Shown here one piece after another: positions 1-10,968 of a DNA stretch of 64,000 nucleotides. Within the stretch, counting starts at the first letter, position 1; every line of letters starts with the position of its first letter. A program made the translations under genes and the position numbers. Below the pieces are notes generated by a model. That model was not told the origin of the DNA. It saw nothing but the letters and a program-made list of their open reading frames with translations, and searched no databases. Origin of the DNA: Mortierella sp. BCC40632 (Eukaryota; Mortierellomycota; Mortierellomycetes; Mortierellales; Mortierellaceae); assembly GCA_011634665.1 (NCBI GenBank), contig WAEK01000004.1:3226001-3290000 (forward strand), read 5' to 3'.

Positions 1-1158
1 AAAAAAAAAAAAATACTCAAGTTTTTTTTTTTTCGATGGGCGCTTCGCGATGGTGGCAGGGTGCTTTTGAGCCAGCAAGTTGAAGGGTGAATAATAATGT
101 TCATACTTTTCTTGAATGCCAGGGAGTAGTGAAGAGCCTCTCGTGGCGCTTATTTAGCTACTTCAGCAGAAACACTGCTAGATTAAAAATAATAATAATA
201 ATAATAACTGTCAGATACGGTCGTAGTGGTATTCATATTAGTAATGGTCGCACTTCTGAGTAGAGTGCCTCCTAAAATATCTAGATAGTCCTCTTTGAAT
301 GATGTAGTTTCTCTGCACATCTCCTCATGACGAAAGAGAAGCTCCAGCAGATCCTGACAATGCGATTGGTACAGAGAGCGAGAGAAATTTGAAAGATACG
401 CCGCAATATGATGAGGCGTCCGATGATGGGCTGTTGCTGGATGGTCACAGGTGTGAGTTGAGAGTAGCAAAAGTAGAAAAGTTCAAAGGTGGTGGGAAGG
501 AGAAGCAAAAAAAGCGGTGGCAAACGAGGTAAAAAGGATGAAAAAAAAAAAGTTAATCTTAGAATCCTTGTCAGCCACAGTCGGCTTTCTCAGATTTCTC
601 GTGAGTCCTTGCTTCGCCCGAGTATGTGACTGGCCATGGAACACCTGTTTCCGAGGCAAGCAAGCTAGAACAAAAGTTACTCCTGATATATTTCTAGCCC
701 GCTAGATCGCTGTCTCCGAGAGAGCTTGACCAGTTTACCTTCTGCACTGGTCAATGCCTCCGACTAAAGGAAGGAAGGAGAGGGAAAAAAAAAAAAAAAA
801 AAAAAAAAAAAAGGTTTGATGCAGGGAGGGATATGAGGAACTCCGGTCTACTATTGACCATGCCTCGGGTCGTTGGGGATTATTTTATTTCTTTTTCTAT
901 TTTTTTTTTTTCCTTCTTTTTTCTTTCCATTTCTTTCTCTTTTTCTGGTAATTCAAAAAAAATATAAAAATGAAAAAACGAAAAAAGAAAAAGAAAAAGA
1001 AAAAAAAAGAAAAAAGAAAAGGTGAAAGTGAGAGGAAATATGGCAGTATGTTACAAGAGAATAGGCAATGTGCAAGAAAAAAAAAATCATAGAAAAAGAA
1101 AAGAAAAGAAAAGGAAAAAGCATATTTGGAAGAAAGGGAGCGAAAAAGTAAGATTTGA
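1..1158. other. Non-coding left flank
   Basis: I see no convincing coding exon here. The stretch holds a poly(A) opening at base 1, a poly(A) run at about 786-812, and A/G-rich simple sequence from about 960 to 1115 that probably belongs to the 3' untranslated end of the minus-strand gene starting at 1159. Short open frames here are homopolymer-driven. Confidence 0.6.
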
Positions 1159-4063
1159 TTATGCTCCAGTACTCAAACCTTCCATAGCATTTGCAGCGGC
1201 AGTGGTGACAGGGTCCAAGTATAAACCTTCTTCCTCTTCAAATACTCCATGACCACCATGACCTCCTCCACGCTCTGCACCAGGCGGTCGTAGACCCAGT
1301 GCAGCCTCTTTGTTGATCCGAGCATCTCGATCAAAGACAGGTAGCACCTGGCTGTCCTGTGGATCTCTGCTCGCAGAATTTCTCCCGGGGAGGGCCTGCA
1401 TCGCCTCGGGTGAAGATGAATACCGTCCAAACAATTCCGAATCGTCCTCAAAGAGTCGTCGTCCATAAAGCGCAAGTTCTCCATCACCAATTGGGGGTAG
1501 TAGCAATCCTGGCGTGTTCGGTATAGATGAACCGCTCAACATCCCAGAAGTTGGAGGGATGGCCATGGTTGGACGTGGTGAAATGGGGGCAGTGGAACCC
1601 TTGAATGAATTGCGTCCTGGGAAAGCTGGCCATACGTGCGATGAAGTCTGTTGAGGTGTCTGAGGTGGCGGTGACTGTTTTGAGGACGTGGAAGAAGAGA
1701 GACTGGGCAAAAAATGCTTTGCTTGGATTGAGGCTAAAGGCCTGCTTGCCTGAGGAGCGACAGTGACAGTTGTGGTGGCTGTATTCGAGGCGGAGGTAGT
1801 GGAGGTAGAGGCGATAGCCGCCTTGGGAGATGAGGTGATGGATACTGGCGTGGATGGAGGCGGGGAATCAGAGCCAGGCTGGGTCACGGAGCGTGCCGAG
1901 TCCCACGGCTGCGAAGAGGCAAAGTCGTGTCGTGAAATGCTTGGACTAGGCGATCTGGGAGGCATGAGCTGGAGTTGCGGTAATGACTGAGTTTGAGGGA
2001 TCGATGGTGAGGACAAAATGCCATCGTGTCTAAGGACCGATTGCGTAGGTGTGGTGCTATACGAAGGTGCACTGCTGTTGGTTGGAGTCTTCAATGTGGG
2101 CTCGGCTCCGTTATTACCTGTCATGGACGATGTTGTGAAGGCAATGCTAGCAGCTGTGGAGCGGCTCGAGCAAGTCGCGGCTGAGGATTTGGACATGGTA
2201 GAAGCAGGCGCAGGCGCAGGTGTGGGCATGGATGGGGTTGTGTTCCTTTTGAAAAAGCGACGTTTTTGAGTGTTTGCCGTCATGACTGAGACATCGTCTC
2301 CTCCCGCGGGGATACTTCCTGAAGCCGAGGCTGCAGAGGATGGCGGTGCTGTCACAGAGACAGTGGGCTCGTTCCCAGTAACGCGCCGCTTTCCGAAAAG
2401 ACCCCGGCGCTTTGTCTGAGGACTGGTCTCCTGTATACCATCCATCTTGTCGCCAGCGGCAAGAGTGGAGGCGCTTCGGCTGGACTCGATTTGGATCCCA
2501 GAGATATTGGGGAGTGACTTACTCGAGCTCATACTTGAGTAGGCTGTTGTCTGGTGTTGCTGCTGTTGTGGCGATAGGAGTGAGCCGGAATCGTTGGCGC
2601 CGTTGCCCTGGCTGTGGGTTTGGCTGTGGTTATTACTATTATTTCCTCCGCCTCGTTTGAAGAGTCCACCCGCCCACTGTTTCGCCCAACCTACACGTTG
2701 CCCAACTGCTCGCTTGGCCATGTTGACATTAACACGAGCAGAATTCTTCATCAAGAAGAGCATTCCACAATTGCTTGCAAACAGGATGACGAGGTAAAAG
2801 TCAAAGCTGCTGTAACGGACTAGCAGGGTATAGGCTGTTATCATCAGGAGCATGCGACGTCGGTTCTTGACAAAGTCCGTCTCGCGTAGCACTATGAGTG
2901 AAACGGAATCAATCCATTAGTGTGAGATAATCATCCTAGTATGTTGTAGATGCCCAACGTGGATTTCTTTAGTTGAAAACAATGGAAACTCAAACAAAAC
3001 AGCGAGAACATACTGTTCATGGACATTTTGTTGCCCATCTTTGGGTCTGGTTCTGGGTAGGTGAGGAGAGCAATGAACTGAAGGGGAATGTCGAGGATTG
3101 GGTTGGGCTTGTCCTTTTCCGTTTTTTTGGGGGGCAAGGCACCGGTTGGGGGTCCTTCGATCCAGCTGACCATGGCTTCGACGACTGGCAGATCGGCCAG
3201 CCAACTCAAAGGCCCATTCTCGTTGTGACCATTGCTACTACTACTACTACTGCTACTACTACCAATATTGGATTCCGAGATCCGGGTAGCAGAAGTCGAT
3301 TGAACACTGTCATGGGTCATGAAGGTCCTGTCGTCAATGGTTCTGGGGCGATGGCGAGCAGTGTCCTCGGAACTGCCCGAGTGTTCGTCCTGGCCAGGTA
3401 GAGCGGACAATGGACTCTGGGGTAGACAGCGGTCAAGTGGCTCGGAGCGATAGAGGGTAAAGTGACGATCACGCATTGACATGGCCGAGTGTGGCCGGTC
3501 GTTGAGGAGAGCAAAGGGGGCGGGACTTTCAAGAAAAGAGTGGTCCAAGTATTCGTGGTGGTGGTCGTGATGATGGAGGTGATGATGATGCTGGAGGTCG
3601 TGAGCAAGCGAGTGGTAGTGGTGTGGCAGGAGTGAAGTAGATTGGGCGTCGGAAGGAATAGGTGAGGAGATGGAGGCAGCCGAGGCAGGTCGGTCGAGAG
3701 GATCGTCGTCTAGGAGCGTGTGGCGCATGATAGCAGCGGAGGAGTTGATTCCTTCAAAGGAGATGGCCCGACGGAGCAACGGAGTGCCTGTGGAAGTGGA
3801 GGTGGTGGTAGCGTAGTGCTCGGTCATCTCCTCGTTAGACACAGTCGAGAGGTCTGAGAGGTATCCGTCCTCGTCCTGCAGGGGGTGCAAGATCTGTTCC
3901 TCGTCGTCTTCGTCGTCCTGAAGCGATGGGTCACCTTCGGGAGAGAGTGTGGCCTGGATAAGAAAGAAATGGAAACAGGTTTTAGGGTGAGAAAGAAAGA
4001 AAGAGTTGTTGGTGGGAAAGTAGACCTGGAAGAGAGGGAGTTATGGAAAAAGAAAAAAAAAAG

Positions 4064-4100
<37 letters not shown>

Positions 4101-4514
4101 AGAGACCAGGCGAGTGGGGAGCAGAGAGAAAGAGGTGAAGAAAGAAAAAAAAGAACAGAAGAAGAGGAAGAAAGAGAAAGAGACTCGATGGACCAGATCG
4201 AGCACGAGCACGAGCACGAGCACGGAGAGAGAGAGAGAAGAGCAACGTGGAGTCAATGACAATCAGGAGGAGAAGCTGCAGAAGGGAGCAGAGAAGGAGT
4301 TGAGAGAGCCGAGAGAAAAGAGAGTGAGAGAAATCGGGCGAGGATAAACAACTAGGATATAAAAAAAAAAAAAAAAAAAAAGAAACGAACATGCGATGCG
4401 GATGCGGGTGCAGATGTGATTGACAAAGGACCAAGGGAAAGGGAGAAGGGGAAAGGAGAAAGAGAAGTGAAAGAGAAAGAGAATGAGACAGACAGAGATA
4501 GAGTAAGTGTAAGT

Positions 4515-4553
<39 letters not shown>

Positions 4554-4727
4554 CGGACTTACAGTGGCAGAGGAGGCCTTGAGCCAGTCTGCGATCTTCT
4601 TGGATGTGATCTTGCCAGGCGGGAAGGTGGCGCGTGCACGCTGGGACAGCACCTGGAACTGCTCGTGCAGCACGTCCTCCGACTCGCCCTCGGCGACTGT
4701 GCACACGCACAATAATGAGAGGACCAT
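1159..4727 (-). CDS. Large two-pass membrane protein of unknown function
   Basis: Proposed exons, in transcription order: 4727-4563, 3953-3014 and 2891-1159, about 945 aa. Junctions are GTAAGT at 4562, AG before 3953, GTATGT at 3013 and AG before 2891; all phases agree. The protein starts with a short acidic region and a stretch FPPGKITSKKIADWLKAS, then a Ser/Asp-rich part with a His-rich segment (about residues 145-165). A conserved-looking block follows: IPLQFIALLTYPEPDPKMG, then RRRMLLMITAYTLL and DFYLVILFASNCGMLFLM, which look like two closely spaced membrane helices. After a basic KRAVGQRVGWAKQW stretch, the C-terminal half is a long Ser/Thr/Pro-rich tail, probably cytosolic. The start is uncertain. 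Either ATG 4727 reads straight through, or an upstream exon 5315-5141 (ATG at 5315, donor GTGGGT) splices in phase to the acceptor before 4696. I do not recognise the family. Confidence 0.6.
4048..4098. repeat. Poly(A) and A-rich intron tract
   Basis: Almost pure A for about 50 bases, inside the second intron of the membrane-protein gene, so poly(T) on the sense strand. The same intron also carries a (GA)n run at about 4518-4546. Confidence 0.9.
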
Positions 4728-6829
4728 TCCATCATGTAGAGAGTGAGAGTGAGTGAGCAAAGAGAAGGAAAGAAAGAAAAAAAAAAAAATAATGCCGAAT
4801 TCGATTAGTCGTAATCGATCGAAGAATCTGCATGATGCTCTCTCTCTTTCTCTGACTCCATCGTACTCTCCACACTCGCACACTCGCACTCTCACCTACT
4901 TCTCTTCTCATTCTCCTCCTCCCCCCTCTCTTTCTCTTCTCCTTCACTCCACTACGCATACACCTCATTTGCATAAATGCCAAGGGAAAAAGAAAGATGG
5001 CCTAATCCTATAAATACATCATCCACTCTGCTCGCTTTCTTTTTTTTTTTGTCTCTCTCGCTCTTCCTCTCTTTCTCGCTCGCTCCAAGTTTTTGATGGT
5101 TGACAGACAGTCCTCCCCCCAAAAAAAAAAAACCACCCACGGAGATGTTTAATATACATGCCTCGGTATTTTGGGAATCCTCGAGTGATGATCCTATAAG
5201 CAGTTTCCGTGTGTCTGCTGTGTTGCTGAAGCAGAAAGTGATCATTCTCTGCAATCGACTTCCAGTTAGAACGATGGGGAAGGAGCACCCGAACCAGCCT
5301 CGGATGGACGGCCATCGCGGCGGATAGGCGGGAGGGTGAGGAATGAAATAGCGCGACTACAATGTGGCGGTCAAAGTCGAGTTAGAGGAAAGGTGGCGAT
5401 GGAGTAACAAGAGTCGGGACCGAGTCGAATCGCAGTCTGGTTCGTGATGCGTGTTGTGGGGTAGACAGGTGGACGAGTTGGCAAGGAGAGAGAGAGTGTG
5501 TGTGTGGGTTTATGTGTGAGAGCGGAGGACGTATGTGTGTTTGAAGTGAGTGCAGAGAAGAGAGAAAGAGGAGAGCAATTGAGGGATGCTGCGACCAAAA
5601 GAGTGCAATAATATGCGGGTCGATATTGGGACAGCAAGCAGGGCCGTGAATGAGCACACGCAGGCAATGAGAGAGATGTCGCAGTGGGATGGGGATGAAG
5701 AGAGAAAGAAAGAGAGAGAGAGAGAGAACGGGTGACTAAGAGAAAGGTTAAAAAAAAAAAAAGGGACGCCGGGGCAGAGTGCAGATGCAAGGAGGCAGTG
5801 GCCAACGAGGAGGCTGGTTGTTGATGGGGTAGGGGAGAGAGAGAGAGTGAGTGAGAGAGAGAGAGAAAAAGAGAAAGAGAAGGAGAGAAAGAGAAAAAGA
5901 GAGAATGGGGCAGTGGCAAAATGGACCCGATGTGGATGAGAGATGAGCTTTCTCTCACTCTCTCACTGTGAGAGAGAGAGTCAGCACCACCACGCTCTTT
6001 CTTCTCTCTCTTCTCTTTTTTTGCTGAGCAGCTGACCGATCAAGAGAGAAAGAGCAGAGAGAGAGAGACAAATCCGCAGTGCTCTCTTGTTCTCTCCCTC
6101 TCTCACTTCCTCTCCCTCTCTCTCTTGTCTTCTCTTGGTCTCGGTTGATTACAAGCAGGACCGGCTATCATCTACCGGCCAAAGCCATCAATCATCCTTT
6201 GTTCTGATCTTCTTGGGGCTGAGCCAGTAATGCCTAATGGGGAGTCTCTCTCTCACTCTCTCACTCTCCCTGTCTCATCCTTTTTTTTTTTTTTTGCCCT
6301 GCCACAAGCCAAATCACGCCAGCAAAAAAAACCCAACACGCGGTTTTGTGTAAAGTGTCTTTAGACAAGCATGTGCCGCTCTCCATACAGAAAACCTTAG
6401 TCCTTCTTCTCTCTCCCCGCGCACAAAAATGAACACGACCCACATACTGGTGAACAGGGTACAAAAAAAAAACAAATGAGGGCAAGGGGGGGGAAAGTAT
6501 TTATCGAAATAGACCACTAGGACTGTGTGGCATGCATAGCCGCTATATAGTGTTTATTGTGTTGTGGTACTCGAGACACTTTGTCCACAAAGATGAGGAT
6601 AAAAAAAAAAAAAAAAAAAAATAGACTCCAAACACTTAATTTTCCATGAACCTCCCCTCCCCCTTGGTCGTTCACCAAATGAAAGATAGGATGATATTTT
6701 ATCAGAGTCTGATACGTAGTGAATGCCTGTCAGGAAGAATGCCCCAAGTAAGAGCTGTCATCAGCTTTACTCATCTTTTTCTTTTCTTTTTTCTTTTCTT
6801 TCTGTCTTTGACTCGTGAACTAACTCGTC
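4728..6829. other. Low-complexity intergenic region and possible 5' exon
   Basis: Upstream region of the membrane-protein gene and downstream region of NEP1. It contains an alternative minus-strand first exon (5315-5141, starting MAVHPRLVRVLLPHR) and extensive (GA)n/(CT)n sequence from about 5480 to 6120. Poly(A)/(T) runs lie at about 5750, 6283 and 6601. No other coding signal was found. Confidence 0.5.
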
Positions 6830-7365
6830 TTAGACAATGCCCCAAAGATCCTCAACACTGCAACAGAGCTTTCCACACGCAACTGATGCCGAGAGTGGGT
6901 ATCCAGAGACGCCAATCTTCTTGTCCACATAGCTGTCCGCAAAGTTGTCCTCGCCGTGTGCCATAGCGCCAATGGCTACGCAGATGGAGTAGTCCTCAGG
7001 GATGGTTGGCAAATAGTCCTTCAACGCAACAACAGGTGCATCGTACGAGAATGCTATATGGGAATAAAATAACAACAACAACAAAAGCAGATCGGTCAAT
7101 TTAACGCGTCAATAAAGAGCACATAGAGCAAGAGCCGAATCCGTCACTATCCTTTCCCTCTCACTCTCTCTAAAAAAAAAAAAGAACTAACCAAGCTTTA
7201 AGCACTTTGTGGGCAAGTGATCCGTAATTGGGTTCTTGATAACTCGGAGCAACTTTTCTGATCCGTTGACAGAGCGAATCGAGAGCTTGTGGAGCAATTG
7301 AACTAGATCGACACATACCGAGAAGAAGTACGGAGAAATACAGACAGTAACGTTAGCAAAAAAAA

Positions 7366-7397
<32 letters not shown>

Positions 7398-7854
7398 AAA
7401 TGTCGTGTTATCACACCACTGATGGGAAAGAGGACAAAAAAAAAAAAAAAAAGGGAGGGTTGGGGGGAGGGCTCAATGAAACTAGATTTTCTGATATCCT
7501 AGATATCCTAGTATAACCATGTAAAGCCATCCCGACAAAAAAAAAAGGGCAGGATAAATGTCGCAACGGCATTCTTACCCATCAAACCCGAAAAACGCTT
7601 GAATGTTCTTGGGATACGCACGTGAGGGTTGACCTCAATCAACACATTCTTGGCCGTATGGATATAGACCTGGAGCAAACCAGCCTTATTCAAAGGACTG
7701 TCGAGCAACGTAAGAAGGCACTATTCGATTCAAAACATGAGAAAAAAGGTACGAGGCAGGTTGATCGACAAGTTAGTGTAAGAAATGCAGGAACAAATTG
7801 GCGTTCGAATCACTAGGGAGGAAGGTACTCATGCTTTAGGCAGGAGAGAGGAAG

Positions 7855-7893
<39 letters not shown>

Positions 7894-8735
7894 CAAGTGG
7901 AGGTGAATAGCATAGAGTTTCCCACGGGGGAGCAGAGTTTTAGAACACAAAAAGGCGGGTTGCACATGGACTCAAAGTCGGCCGTATTTGTCGTCCATCT
8001 GCCTGTGATTTTTTTCTTTTGTTCCTCCCATGTAAGGTAGAGTAGGGCGCGGGTAGGAAAAAAGAAAAAAAGGTGAAAAAAAAAAAAAAAGGCGATCTGA
8101 CCGTGGGCGCCCCGATCCCGGACTAGTGTCCTTTCAGCAGAGAGAGGCGAAGGAGAGGAAAGAAGGAACATGGTCGGTCCTGATCCTCATTGATCCCTGC
8201 AATATCTTCCTTTCCTTGTATCCGTCCGATGTGGCGCCACTTCCAGGATGACATTCTGCAAAAGTCCTGCTTTCCGTGGGCCAGGGGAAGGAGGGAGGAG
8301 GGGATCTATTTTCTTTAAACGGTGACGCAGTCGTCGTAGCGTACTGCTATTTTTTTTCCCCTCCCACTCCTCTTTTTCTCTCTCTCTCTCTTGGTAGTAG
8401 TCTACAGAAGGGCTTCTAGCAGATGGAATGAAAAAAAAAAAAAAAAAAACATCAGGAGCATATGATTGACTCGTTTCGTTTACCTGGTGCGTAATGTCAG
8501 GACGAGCATCAGTGACCTCCTTGCCCATCTTCTTGAGGATACCCTGATGATCATCGCAGTTGAGCAACTGGTAGCGTGCATCCCTGTCCCTGCCAACCTT
8601 GTACGTCTCAAGACAAGCAGCCTCGAGCACGACGATCAGGCGGCGGGTGTTCTCCTTTTCCGTGGCAGTCTTGGGCACCTTGGGCGCCTGGGGCACCATC
8701 GAGATGTTGGTGTTGGCTGCGGGTTGCTGGTCCAT
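6830..8735 (-). CDS. NEP1: Nep1/Emg1, 18S rRNA N1-specific pseudouridine methyltransferase
   Basis: SPOUT-class methyltransferase that methylates the hypermodified pseudouridine of 18S rRNA and is needed for 40S subunit assembly in the nucleolus. Exons in transcription order: 8735-8484, 7720-7579, 7302-7192 and 7053-6830, giving 242 aa, close to family size. All junctions are GT-AG with matching phases. Family blocks in order are [17 protein letters not shown] (about residue 32), [19 protein letters not shown] (exon 1 end), [68 protein letters not shown] and the C-terminal [16 protein letters not shown] non-conserved N-terminus of about 28 residues precedes the fold. The first intron is long (763 bp) and filled with simple repeats. 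It is divergently arranged with the RNase P subunit gene, about 975 bp apart. Confidence 0.93.
7861..7890. repeat. (GA)n microsatellite
   Basis: About 15 perfect GA units within the first NEP1 intron, flanked by further A-rich runs at 8074-8090 and 8431-8449. Confidence 0.9.
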
Positions 8736-9710
8736 GATATGTATATGTGTTTTGAATTAGACAGACTGCTGCGGGAAGTGGTGGCAAGAGAGAATGTGGC
8801 GTGGAAGAGAGGATGTGGAATGGGTGAGAAAAAAAAAAAAAAAAAAAAAAAAAAGAAAAAAGATGGGAGGAGAGAGGGAGAGTGGAGAAAGAAAGAAAAG
8901 GTGAATATGACAAGACTGTTCAAGTGGGCAGGGTCCTTTCTGTCCTTTTAGGCAGAGTTTTTCTTTTGTTTTCTTTCTCGTCTTGGTTGTTTGACAGCAA
9001 TCAACGATGACTGATCAGAGCGTACTGATGCACAATGACAGAAACAGACAAGAAGCTTATCCTGGAAGAAGAAGGGGGCGTTTAAGAAAAAAAAAAGAAT
9101 AGGACTGCCAGTCACGTTCGTCTGTTTTGACTTCTCTCTCTCTCTCTCTCTTTTGCTCTCTCTTTCTCTTTTTTCTCACTCCCTTTCTGCATCCACTCTT
9201 TTTTGCAGTCAAGACGCACAAACGCCCGAGGACTCATACCGTGTCAGCTCAGCACGCCATCCGGGACAGCAGCACTAAAAGGCGCAGACTCATTGGGCGC
9301 TGGACCTATTTCTTGCACTCTCAGGACGCACGCCACTCAAGACACGTCCCCCCGACTCAACAAGAGCTCTCTCTCTCCTCTTTCATTCATTCTTCCCTTC
9401 CTCTTTCTTTCCTCTCTCTCTCTTTATACAGAGACACGACCAAGCACACCACCACTCATCACTTTGTTATCGATAACCGTTACATAGACAGGCAGCAAAG
9501 AGACGGCCCTGACCGGCGACACGACTTTCAAGGATCGGGAAAAGGAAAAGACCTTTGTTTACTACAGCGTCTTTTGCTATTCTCTCTCTCCAGTCTAAGT
9601 ACCATCCAATCTACCAGCAAAGCAAAGAGCGAAGCAAGCAGGAGAGCAAAAGAGAAAGAGAGAGAGACCGAGAGAGAGACCGAGAGAAGGAGATAATAAG
9701 AAATCACATC
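8736..9710. promoter_or_regulatory. Bidirectional promoter region NEP1 / Rpp14-like
   Basis: Shared upstream region of two divergent RNA-processing genes. It contains a poly(A) run at 8828-8853, a T/C-rich pyrimidine stretch at 9131-9190 and GA-rich leader sequence ending in purine-rich DNA just before ATG 9711. No clear TATA box was identified. Open frames here are low-complexity. Confidence 0.4.
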
Positions 9711-10529
9711 ATGGACGTCACTCCAGGTTCAAAATTAACAGATCCCGCTCCTGCTTCTGCTGCGGCAGCAGTGGCGCCAGCAGACACAGCCAGCAGCACG
9801 CCCATCAAAAAAACTACGCTCACTCGAGTGTGTCAACCTTCGGAGTACTTTTATATCTATCTCACAATGTAAGAGCACTAAAAAAAAGAAAAAGAAAAAA
9901 GAAAAAGAAAAAGGCAATCGAACCCCCCTCCCTTTGCTTCGCATTTTTTTTTTTTTTTTTGTAGATCATTTCCTCCTGACCTTCAACTTTTCGATCCCTC
10001 TTCTAGAGAAATCGGATCAATTTCTTCTCAATCTGGTCCCGACACCGCAACACTCAACCGCCTTATCACCCATTTCAATCTCTTCAACTTTCGAGAAATG
10101 GTTGCCAGTGCACTTCATGAACTTTTCGGAAGTACCTTTGGTGGAAGTATTCAGTTCGATATCCTCGAGTTTTGGAATGATCTAACCTCGGATCCTTTTA
10201 ATGGTATCAATTTCAACCGCGCTCCTCCCTTCAATCCTTCCAACAACCTTGACCAAGTCACTTCTTTATCCAAGGGGGCTTCCTCATTGTTTCAACCAAT
10301 CAGTCAAGTCACCTCACCTGCTCGAGCGACGATGACTCCGAGTTATTCAGCGTTTACGGCAGCATCGTCTGTGCTTCGGTGTTCGATGGAGGATAGTCGT
10401 CAGCTTTGGAATGCTCTCTCTTTGTTCAGTTATACACTCGGGGAATGCGAAGCACGGTTTGAGGTTAAATATGTTTCTTCCACATTGATGGGCCTGCAAG
10501 CCAGCTCAAGACAGATGCAGTGGCAATAG
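9711..10529 (+). CDS. RPP14: Ribonuclease P/MRP subunit, Rpp14/Pop5 family
   Basis: Probable protein subunit of nuclear RNase P and/or RNase MRP, which process tRNA 5' ends and pre-rRNA. Exons 9711-9868 and 9965-10529 give 240 aa; the split codon AT|A joins the frames and the acceptor follows a long T run. Resemblance to metazoan Rpp14 comes in order: LTRVCQPSEYFYIYLTI (compare the PSEYHYMKV strand), REMVASALHELFGSTFGG (helix before the second strand), IQFDILEF, then SSVLRCSMEDSRQLWNALSLFS and ARFEVKYVSSTLMGL. The protein is about twice the length of the human subunit because of a Ser/Asn-rich insertion (about residues 147-185) and a longer loop after the first strand. ATG 9711 is chosen because in-frame sequence upstream is purely repetitive. 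Assignment rests on remembered family pattern, not a search. Confidence 0.72.
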
Positions 10530-10968
10530 GGCTCTCTCATCATTATCATACGATTCTTTTTTTCCTTCTTCCTGGAGATCAAATAAGGATCCTCCGTTGT
10601 ACTTTATCGATAAAGCAGTGTTCATATTGGCCATTCCGCAACTCAAAAAATTTACACACATGCACACATGCAAAGAAGAGGAAGAAAGAAAGAAAGAAAG
10701 AAAGAAAAAAAAAAAAAAGAGAGAAACATCTTGCTTCCAAATGTCTTTTATGAACGACTAGTGTCATGTATTGGACCAGAGTAGGATAAAAAGAAAAAAG
10801 AAGAAAGAAAAAAGAAAAAAGAAGAAAAAGAAAAAGAAAAAGAAAAAAAGTAATATCCTACTCATTTTTTTATGCCTTTTTTTTTTATATACATCTCTCC
10901 TTCTCTCTTTTCTCTCTTCACTTGTCCCCCCCTCTCTCCTCCAACAATATCTCTAATCAAAACTTCAA
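10530..10968. other. Convergent 3' intergenic region
   Basis: Tail-to-tail spacer between the Rpp14-like gene and the CCDC6-like gene. It contains (GAAA)n at about 10679-10720, A-rich sequence at 10788-10850 and a pyrimidine-rich stretch after 10868. No gene signal is visible. Confidence 0.6.

Noticed and set aside
1..60. Telomere or contig-end repeat at the left edge
   Set aside because: Only poly(A) and poly(T) runs, with no TTAGGG-like tandem repeat. Such runs occur throughout the window.
4041..4710. Long minus-strand frames rich in Phe, Leu and Ser
   Set aside because: These translate intron poly(A)/(GA)n tracts of the membrane-protein gene. No independent gene is supported.
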